43,240 nucleotides of DNA, from the NCBI RefSeq assembly GCF_009827435.1, contig NZ_WTYM01000048.1, positions 1 to 43,240 of the forward strand. Reading direction: 5' to 3'. Source of the DNA: Croceibacterium salegens (lineage in GTDB: Bacteria; Pseudomonadota; Alphaproteobacteria; Sphingomonadales; Sphingomonadaceae). The position numbers and the translations under genes were made by a program. This document shows, piece by piece, positions 35,164 to 43,240 of this stretch. Under the pieces are notes generated by a model. That model saw only the letters and a list, made by a program, of their open reading frames with translations. It had not been told where the DNA came from and did not search any database. Within the stretch, counting starts at the first letter, position 1. Every line of letters starts with the position of its first letter.

Positions 35164-36027
35164 GTGGAAACCGTCGTAGCGCTGAATTCGCTCAGGGAAG
35201 CTGTGGACAGGCTGCGCGAGCGCGGGCCGGTCGCGCTGGTCCCGACGATGGGCGCGCTGCACGAAGGCCACCTCGCGCTGGTCCGCGAGGCGAAATCGCG
35301 GGCCGCATCGGTGGTCGTGTCGATCTTCGTCAACCCGACCCAGTTCGGTGTGGGCGAGGATCTCGACGCCTATCCGCGCCAGCTCGCCGAGGATTCGCGC
35401 CTGCTCGAGGTCGAGAGCGTCGACCTGATGTGGGCACCGCCGGTTTCCGAGGTGTACCCCGACGGCTTTGCCACCACTGTGTCGGTTGCGGGCGTCAGCG
35501 AAGGCCTGTGCGGCGCCTCGCGCCCTGGCCACTTCGAGGGCGTCGCGACCGTGGTCGCCAAGCTGTTCAACCAGGTCCGGCCCGACCTCGCTGTGTTCGG
35601 CGAGAAGGACTGGCAGCAGCTCGCCGTTATCCGCCGCATGGCGCGTGACCTCGACCTGACTCTGCCGCGTGCCGAAGCGATTTACGGGCTGGCGACGGTG
35701 CGCGAGGCGGACGGCCTCGCCCTCTCCAGCCGCAATCGATACCTCTCGGCCGAGGACCGCGCCCGCGCTGCCGCCCTGCCGCAGGCGATGCGCGAGGCGA
35801 TCGCCGCCATCGAGGCCGGGAGCGCCGTTGCTCCCACCCTAGCCGCACTCGAAGCACACCTGCTGCAGGCCGGTTTCGCCAGCGTCGACTATGCCGAACT
35901 GGCCGATGCCGACAGCCTCGCGCTGCTCTCCGAACTCGGCGAACGTCCCGCCCGCCTGCTCGTCGCCGCCCGGATCGGGGGCACGCGGCTGATCGACAAC
36001 ATGGCCGTGAGCCCGCGCAAGGCTTGA
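35164..36027 (+). CDS. panC: pantothenate synthetase (pantoate--beta-alanine ligase)
   Basis: A 287-residue enzyme that joins pantoate and beta-alanine, using ATP, in vitamin B5/CoA synthesis. Landmarks: PTMGALHEGHLALVREAK (about 27-44; the HxGH motif here HEGH), the SIFVNPTQFGVGEDLDAYPR stretch (about 57-76) and FGEKDWQQLAVIRRMARDL (about 146-164). The C-terminal SSRNRYLSAEDRARA is conserved. Start is GTG 35164 with AAGGA upstream. It is divergent from mipZ with an 80-nt shared region. Other pan genes are not present. Confidence 0.95.
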   Translation: METVVALNSLREAVDRLRERGPVALVPTMGALHEGHLALVREAKSRAASVVVSIFVNPTQFGVGEDLDAYPRQLAEDSRLLEVESVDLMWAPPVSEVYPDGFATTVSVAGVSEGLCGASRPGHFEGVATVVAKLFNQVRPDLAVFGEKDWQQLAVIRRMARDLDLTLPRAEAIYGLATVREADGLALSSRNRYLSAEDRARAAALPQAMREAIAAIEAGSAVAPTLAALEAHLLQAGFASVDYAELADADSLALLSELGERPARLLVAARIGGTRLIDNMAVSPRKA

Positions 36028-36052
36028 AGCGCGCAGCGGAAGGGTGTCTGAC

Positions 36053-36081
36053 TTGTCCTGAAAGCGCCGTTCGACTAGTTG
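36053..36081 (+). promoter_or_regulatory. candidate promoter of the propionyl-CoA gene run
   Basis: TTGTCC (36053-36058) and TAGTTG (36076-36081) are separated by 17 nt, ending 34 nt before mce. The -35 is the same hexamer found upstream of the OmpA-type gene. It is a pattern match only. Confidence 0.35.
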
Positions 36082-36115
36082 CGCGCGAAACCACTTGGGA
36101 AGGACCAGCGAGGAC

Positions 36116-36545
36116 ATGAAACTCGGCCGCCTCAATCACGTCGGCGTGGCGGTGCCCGACATGGACGCGGCGATTTCGTTTTATCGCGACACCATGGGCG
36201 CCGAGGTCATCACCGAGCCGTTCGACATGCCCGAGCAGGGCGTGAAGGTGTGCTTCGTCGACACTCCGGGCCTTGATGGTTCGTGGGGCACGCAGGTCGA
36301 ACTCCTCTCGCCCCTCTCGGAGGAAAGCCCGGTCGCCGGTTTTCTCGCCAAGAACCCGCTCGGCGGCCAGCACCACCTGTGCTTCGAGGTGCCCGATATC
36401 GATACGGCGCGCAGCGAATTCGAAGCGATGGACAAGCGCATCCTCGGCCCGACGCGGATCGGCGCGCACGGAACCCCGATCTTCTTCGTGCATCCGAAAG
36501 ACATGAACGGCATCCTCACCGAGATCATGGAAACCCCCAAGGCGC

Positions 36546-36553
<8 letters not shown>
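36116..36553 (+). CDS. mce: methylmalonyl-CoA epimerase
   Basis: A 145-residue glyoxalase-fold (VOC) enzyme that interconverts (S)- and (R)-methylmalonyl-CoA, standard length. The first half carries [20 protein letters not shown] with the metal-binding His, then [22 protein letters not shown]; the second half carries [15 protein letters not shown] and [19 protein letters not shown]. These are the expected metal ligands (His, Gln, His, Glu). ATG 36116 has GAGGAC before it and is preferred to an upstream ATG. It overlaps the mutase by 8 nt, so the two are coupled. Confidence 0.95.
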
Positions 36554-38810
<2,257 letters not shown>

Positions 38811-38825
38811 CCCCCACCCCACGTC

Positions 38826-38911
38826 GTCACCCCGGACTTGTTCCGGGGCAGGGCTTTGTTTTGAGCGCAGCGCTGGAAGGAAGCACTATGCCGGAACAAG
38901 TCCGGCATGAC
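38826..38911. repeat. dispersed palindromic intergenic repeat, family 1, copy B
   Basis: An 86-bp element with a perfect 15-bp stem, CCGGACTTGTTCCGG against CCGGAACAAGTCCGG, between GTCA and TGAC ends, and middle CTGGAAGGAAGCACTA. It matches copy A near 10554. It lies between the mutase and the DUF1330 gene, inside what looks like one transcript. Confidence 0.88.
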
Positions 38912-38937
38912 TCCATTGGGACTGTGGAGCCTTGAAC

Positions 38938-39243
38938 GTGAGCGAATCCCCCAAGGCCTACCTCATCGCCGAAATCGACGTGCACGATGCGGCCGATTAC
39001 GAAGGCTACAAGGCCGCTGCCGCTCCGCTGATCGCGAAATTCGGCGGGCGCTATCTCGTCCGTGGCGGCGCTGCCGATGCGATCGAGGGTTGCGATCCGA
39101 AGGGCCGCGTGATCCTGCTCGAATTCCCCGATGCCGCCGCGGCGCGCGCCTTCCTCGAATCCGACGAATACCGACCCGTCGCGGCAATCCGCCACCGCTC
39201 CGCGACCTCCCGCATCATTCTTTCCGAAGGGATCGCCGGATGA
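38938..39243 (+). CDS. DUF1330 domain-containing protein
   Basis: A 101-residue protein with a ferredoxin-like (dimeric alpha-beta barrel) pattern of DUF1330: KAYLIAEIDVHDAADYEGYKAAAAPLIAKFGGRYLVRGG (about 6-44) and VILLEFPDAAAARAFLESDEYRPVAAIRHRSATSRIILSEG. Its function is unknown; related folds are monooxygenases or isomerase-like. GTG 38938 has GGAG 9 nt upstream and is preferred to TTG 38932. It overlaps the next gene by 4 nt (ATGA). It is placed in the propionyl-CoA run between the mutase and the carboxylase subunit, without clear reason. Confidence 0.85.
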   Translation: MSESPKAYLIAEIDVHDAADYEGYKAAAAPLIAKFGGRYLVRGGAADAIEGCDPKGRVILLEFPDAAAARAFLESDEYRPVAAIRHRSATSRIILSEGIAG

Positions 39244-39707
39244 TCTGGAACACAGCGATATTGCTCGTCCTTGCTCAGGCGACTGCTTCGACATCTGCGG
39301 ATGAGGCTGCCAGGCAAGCCGTCGAGGCGGCAGAAAGTGCCGCCGCCACGGCAAGATCCGAAATCGATTGCGGCGAGCAAGCGACGCAGATGGTGATGAA
39401 CGTCTGTTCGTATCGCGACTACGAGGCGGCAGACTTGGCGCTCAACCAGACCTGGGATCAGGTCAGTGCCAAAGCGAAGAGAGCTGACGATTGGTCGAAG
39501 GATCACAACTTCCCGGGCGGCGAGTTCAATCGCCTGCTAGACTCGCAACGCAAGTGGCTCGCCTTCCGCGATGCGCAATGCCTCTACGAGAACGGCCCGC
39601 GTGAGCAATCCGGGACGATCTGGCCGCTCCTCCAGAACAGTTGCCTCAAGAAGCTGACCGAGCGGCGGATTTCGGAACTCCGCGAGACACTGGAGCCCAA
39701 CGCCTGA
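39240..39707 (+). CDS. DUF1311 / LprI-like secreted protein
   Basis: A 155-residue protein with an N-terminal signal-like segment (MIWNTAILLVLAQATASTSA) and the DUF1311 pattern: DCGEQATQMVMNVCSYRDYEAADLALNQTWDQV (about 43-76), RLLDSQRKWLAFRDAQCLYEN and a later NSCLKKLTERRISELR. Four cysteines fit two disulfides. Some relatives (LprI) inhibit lysozyme, but the role here is unknown. ATG 39240 overlaps the DUF1330 stop; its own stop overlaps the next start by one base (TGATG). This tight coupling places it in the operon. Confidence 0.85.
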   Translation: MIWNTAILLVLAQATASTSADEAARQAVEAAESAAATARSEIDCGEQATQMVMNVCSYRDYEAADLALNQTWDQVSAKAKRADDWSKDHNFPGGEFNRLLDSQRKWLAFRDAQCLYENGPREQSGTIWPLLQNSCLKKLTERRISELRETLEPNA

Positions 39708-41722
39708 TGTTTGCCAAAATCCTCATCGCCAACCGCGGGGAAATCGCCTGCCGCGTCATCCGCACCGCGCGGCGGATGGGTATTGCTACGGTCGCGGTCT
39801 ATTCCGATGCCGATGCGCGCAGCCCGTTCGTGAAGCTGGCCGACGAGGCGGTGCACATCGGCCCGGCGGCGGCGGCGGAGAGCTATCTCGTGCCGGAGAA
39901 GATCATCGCCGCGTGCAAGGCAACCGGGGCCGAGGCGGTGCATCCGGGCTACGGCTTCCTGTCCGAGCGGGCGAGCTTCGTCGAGGCGCTGGAGGCCGAG
40001 GGCATCGCCTTCATCGGTCCGCCGGCGAGCGCCATCGCGGCAATGGGCGACAAGATCGAATCCAAGAAGCTGGCCAAGGCCGCCGGGGTCAACGTGGTCC
40101 CGGGCCATGTCGGCGAGATTGCCGATACGGACCATGCAGTCGAGATATCGAACCAAATCGGTTATCCGGTGATGATGAAGGCCAGCGCCGGCGGTGGCGG
40201 CAAGGGCATGCGGCTGGCGTACTCCGAAAAGGACGTCCGCGAGGGGTTCGAGAGCGTCAAGCGCGAGGGGCTCAACTCCTTCGGCGACGACCGCGTGTTC
40301 ATCGAGAAGTTCATCGAGGACCCGCGCCACATCGAGATCCAGGTGCTCGGCGACAAGCACGGCACCGTGCTCTACCTCAACGAGCGCGAATGCAGCATCC
40401 AGCGCCGCCACCAGAAGGTGGTCGAGGAAGCGCCCTCCCCGTTCGTCACGCCAAAAATGCGCAAGGCGATGGGCGAGCAGTGCGTCGCGCTGGCCGAGGC
40501 CGTCGGCTACCACTCGGCGGGCACGGTCGAACTGATCGTAAGCGGTGCAGATCCTACGGGAGAGAGCTTCTACTTCCTCGAAATGAACACCCGGCTGCAG
40601 GTCGAGCACCCGGTGACCGAGGCGATCACCGGCATCGACCTCGTCGAGCAGATGATTCGCGTCGCCGCCGGAGAGAAACTCGGCTTCGCGCAAAAGGACA
40701 TCGGCATAAACGGCTGGGCGATCGAGAACCGCGTCTATGCCGAGGACCCCTATCGCGGCTTCCTGCCCAGCACTGGGCGGCTGGTGCGGTACGATCCGCC
40801 AGCTGCGAAATTCCACCAGTCCCCCGGCGAAACCGACGGCAGCGCCTACATCCGCGTCGACGACGGCGTTGCCGAGGGCGGCGAGGTGTCGATGTTCTAC
40901 GATCCGATGATCGCCAAGCTGGTGACCTGGGCTCCGACCCGCGAAGAGGCTGCCGCATTGCAGGTCGAGGCGCTCGACCACTTCCGCATCGAGGGGCTGG
41001 GCCACAACGTCGATTTCCTCAGCGCGATCATGCAGCACCCGCGCTTCCTCAAGGGCGAGTTGACCACCGGGTTCATCGCCGAGGAGTATCCCGAGGGCTT
41101 CCACGGCGCCCCGGCGAGCGAGGAGACCATGCGCGTGCTGGCCGCCGTCGCGGCCGGGATCGAATTCTCCACCCGCGCCCGCGCCGCAAAGACCAGCGGC
41201 AAGATCGACGGCGCACCGCCGCCTCCGATCGACTGGGTCGTGAAGATGGGAGGCGCCGACTTCGCCGTCACGCTCGGCGACGGTCATGCGATGGTCGACG
41301 GCCACCGCATCGAAGGTCACTGCGACTGGCATCCGGGCGACACGACCGCGACGGCCACCGGCGGCAACGCAAAGCTCGGGCTGATCGTCGGGCGCGAGGG
41401 CCAGCGCTGGACCATCACCACCCACGGCGCGACGCACAAGGCGCTGGTGCTGCCCGCGTCGATTGCCCCGCTCGCCGCGCACATGCTCGAAAAAGTCCCG
41501 CCCGACCTGTCGAAATTCCTCATCTGCCCAATGCCGGGCTTGCTCGTTTCGCTGCATGTGGCAGAGGGCGACGGCGTGGAGCCAGGCCAGCCGCTGGCGA
41601 CGGTCGAGGCGATGAAGATGGAAAACATCCTGCGCGCGGAGAAGGCCGGAACGGTATCCGCCCTTCGCGCGTCGGAAGGGGACAGCCTGGCGGTCGACCA
41701 GGTCATCCTCGAACTCGAATGA
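39707..41722 (+). CDS. pccA: acetyl/propionyl-CoA carboxylase biotin-containing (alpha) subunit
   Basis: A 671-residue subunit with biotin carboxylase and biotin carrier domains. The carboxylase domain begins FAKILIANRGEIACRVIRTARRMGI and has the ATP-grasp glycine loop KASAGGGGKGMRLAY (about 158-172) and EMNTRLQVEHPVTE (about 289-302). The biotin-attachment motif EAMKM lies near the C-terminus (about 637-641). The start follows DUF1311's stop by overlap. With mce and the mutase beside it, propionyl-CoA is the likely substrate; methylcrotonyl or acetyl-CoA cannot be excluded. The beta subunit gene is not in the window. Confidence 0.92.
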   Translation: MFAKILIANRGEIACRVIRTARRMGIATVAVYSDADARSPFVKLADEAVHIGPAAAAESYLVPEKIIAACKATGAEAVHPGYGFLSERASFVEALEAEGIAFIGPPASAIAAMGDKIESKKLAKAAGVNVVPGHVGEIADTDHAVEISNQIGYPVMMKASAGGGGKGMRLAYSEKDVREGFESVKREGLNSFGDDRVFIEKFIEDPRHIEIQVLGDKHGTVLYLNERECSIQRRHQKVVEEAPSPFVTPKMRKAMGEQCVALAEAVGYHSAGTVELIVSGADPTGESFYFLEMNTRLQVEHPVTEAITGIDLVEQMIRVAAGEKLGFAQKDIGINGWAIENRVYAEDPYRGFLPSTGRLVRYDPPAAKFHQSPGETDGSAYIRVDDGVAEGGEVSMFYDPMIAKLVTWAPTREEAAALQVEALDHFRIEGLGHNVDFLSAIMQHPRFLKGELTTGFIAEEYPEGFHGAPASEETMRVLAAVAAGIEFSTRARAAKTSGKIDGAPPPPIDWVVKMGGADFAVTLGDGHAMVDGHRIEGHCDWHPGDTTATATGGNAKLGLIVGREGQRWTITTHGATHKALVLPASIAPLAAHMLEKVPPDLSKFLICPMPGLLVSLHVAEGDGVEPGQPLATVEAMKMENILRAEKAGTVSALRASEGDSLAVDQVILELE

Positions 41723-41742
41723 GAGCCTGAGAAGGAGCAGCC

Positions 41743-42489
41743 ATGAAGATCCTCGTGCCCGTGAAACGGGTGATCGATTACAACGTGCGGCCCCGCGTGA
41801 AGGCGGACGGCAGCGGGGTCGATCTCGCCAACGTCAAGATGAGCATGAACCCGTTCGACGAGATCGCGGTCGAGGAAGCCATCCGCCTCAAGGAAAAGGG
41901 CGCGGCCGAGGAAATCATCGCGGTTTCGATCGGCCCGGCCAAGGCGCAGGAAACGCTGCGCACCGCGCTCGCCATGGGCGCCGACCGGGCGATCCTGGTG
42001 CAGACCGATGACCAAGTCGAGCCGCTCGCCGTGGCCAAGATCCTCAAGGCCATCGCCGACGAGGAAGCGCCGGGCATCGTCATGCTCGGCAAGCAGGCGA
42101 TCGACGACGATTCCAACCAGACCGGCCAGATGCTCGCCGCGCTGATGGGGCGGCCGCAGGGCACCTTCGCCAGCAAGGTCGAGGTCTCGGGCGACAGCGT
42201 CACCGTGACCCGCGAGGTCGATGGCGGGCTCGAAACCGAGAGCCTGAAGCTGCCGGCGGTGGTGACCACCGACCTGCGCCTCAACGAGCCGCGCTACGCC
42301 TCGCTGCCCAACATCATGAAGGCCAAGTCCAAGCCGCTCGCGACCAAGAGCCCGGCCGACTACGGCGTCGACACCACCCCGCGCCTCAAGGTGACCAAGG
42401 TCTCCGAACCGCCCGTGCGCCAGGCCGGCGTGAAGGTCGCCAACGTCGACGAACTGGTCGCCAAGCTCAAAGCCCTGGGAGTCGCCTGA
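41743..42489 (+). CDS. etfB: electron transfer flavoprotein beta subunit
   Basis: A 248-residue EtfB, standard length. It begins [20 protein letters not shown] and contains [18 protein letters not shown] and [32 protein letters not shown], family hallmarks of the AMP-binding subunit. ETF passes electrons from acyl-CoA dehydrogenases to the ubiquinone reductase. An AGGAG ribosome site (AAGGAGCAGCC) precedes ATG 41743. It overlaps etfA by one base (TGATG), 20 nt after the carboxylase gene. Confidence 0.96.
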   Translation: MKILVPVKRVIDYNVRPRVKADGSGVDLANVKMSMNPFDEIAVEEAIRLKEKGAAEEIIAVSIGPAKAQETLRTALAMGADRAILVQTDDQVEPLAVAKILKAIADEEAPGIVMLGKQAIDDDSNQTGQMLAALMGRPQGTFASKVEVSGDSVTVTREVDGGLETESLKLPAVVTTDLRLNEPRYASLPNIMKAKSKPLATKSPADYGVDTTPRLKVTKVSEPPVRQAGVKVANVDELVAKLKALGVA

Positions 42490-43240
42490 TGAAGACCCTC
42501 GTTTACGTCGAACACGACAACCAGCACCTCAAGGACGCGACGCTCGCGACCGTCACCGCCGCGGCCAAGCTCGGCGATGTCGATCTGCTGGTCGCGGGCA
42601 GCGGCTGCAAGGCCGTGGCCGATGCCGCGAGCAAGATCGCCGGTGTCGGCAAGGTCCTGCTCGCCGACGATGCCGCCTACGAGCACCAGCTGGCCGAGAA
42701 CGTCGCGCCGCTCGTCGCCGGCTTGATGGACGGCCATGACGCCTTCCTCTCCCCCGCCACCACGACCGGCAAGAACATCGCCCCGCGCGTCGCGGCCATG
42801 CTCGACGTGATGCAGGTCTCCGACATCATCGGCATCGAGGGCGACAAGACCTTCGTGCGCCCGATCTACGCCGGCAACGCCATCGCCACGGTCGAATCGA
42901 GCGATGCCAAGCTGGTCATCACCGTCCGCGGCACCGCCTTCGACAAGGCCGCCGCGGAAGGCGGCTCGGCAAGTATCGAGAACGTCTCCGGCCCGGGCGA
43001 CGCCGGTCTCTCCAGCTTCGTCGGCGCCGAAGTCGCCGCCAGCGAGCGGCCCGAGCTGACCAGCGCCAAGGTGATCGTCTCAGGCGGCCGCGCGCTCAAG
43101 GACGCCGAGACCTTCCAGCAGGTCATCATCCCGCTTGCCGACAAGCTCGGCGCGGCGGTCGGGGCGAGCCGCGCGGCGGTCGATGCGGGCTATGTCCCCA
43201 ACGACTACCAGGTCGGCCAGACCGGCAAGATCGTCGCCCC
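42489..43240 (+). CDS. etfA: electron transfer flavoprotein alpha subunit (partial)
   Basis: About 250 residues of EtfA; the gene continues past the right edge. It begins [25 protein letters not shown] and shows the [22 protein letters not shown] region (about 83-104). The FAD-binding C-terminal domain is only partly present ([43 protein letters not shown]). It forms the ETF heterodimer with EtfB; its ATG overlaps the etfB stop by one base. Confidence 0.95.
   Translation, partial: [250 protein letters not shown]

Overview
The window is a GC-rich stretch of chromosome that looks like a sphingomonad, most likely an Erythrobacteraceae member. The main pointers are a division-plane ATPase of the MipZ type, a tonB-exbB-exbD-exbD cluster, the pgmG-type phosphohexomutase, a Gly-rich N-terminal leader on a cold-shock protein, small secreted proteins with a sphingomonad-like EIVVC...YRVPSD signature, and dispersed palindromic repeats of kinds I associate with this order. 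The taxonomic call is inference from gene content; no rRNA or tRNA gene is visible. Most genes are core housekeeping genes. I see no phage, insertion sequence, CRISPR array or defence island.

Layout. 1-2924: end of a cold-shock gene (minus), then a plus-strand run of TerC-type membrane protein, rhodanese-like DUF442 protein, small hypothetical and fatty-acid hydroxylase/sterol desaturase. 3056-7154 (minus): OmpA-type porin, then the ammonium module glnK-amtB with a near-perfect sigma-54 promoter and upstream palindromes. 6459-9354 (minus): prfC, a flavin-binding PNPOx-like protein and an endonuclease/exonuclease/phosphatase protein in one run. 9459-10459 (plus): a SnoaL-like protein coupled to a TetR regulator behind a palindromic operator. 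10655-16920 (minus): pheST, an AraC-type regulator, rpmI-rplT and a HisN-type phosphatase. 16951-20163 (minus): prs, cupin lipoprotein, SDR-DoxX fusion and DUF2269 protein, closely packed. 20258-23966: glpX and hom (minus) flanking a small secreted protein on the other strand, then a secreted hypothetical.

24300-27374 (plus): TonB, ExbB and two ExbD proteins end at a strong terminator. A third ExbD follows with its own promoter, whose -10 box lies inside an A/T-rich inverted repeat. 27416-31306: a frameshifted GNAT acetyltransferase, an Lhr-type helicase and a Crp/Fnr regulator. 31364-35083 (minus): mipZ, a DnaJ-domain membrane protein, pgmG and a J-like membrane protein that appears to lack any canonical start codon. 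35164-43240 (plus): panC, then propionyl-CoA catabolism (mce, methylmalonyl-CoA mutase, biotin carboxylase subunit) with two small genes inside the run, then etfB and a partial etfA.

Functionally, the right end converts propionyl-CoA to succinyl-CoA and passes acyl-CoA dehydrogenase electrons on through ETF. The TonB block energises outer-membrane receptors. glnK-amtB handles ammonium under nitrogen control. The least ordinary features are the third ExbD with its operator, the in-frame palindromic insertion in pheS with atypical codons, the repeat that lies in frame at the 5' end of the cupin gene, the apparent CTG start of the J-like gene, and the expanded linker of methylmalonyl-CoA mutase.
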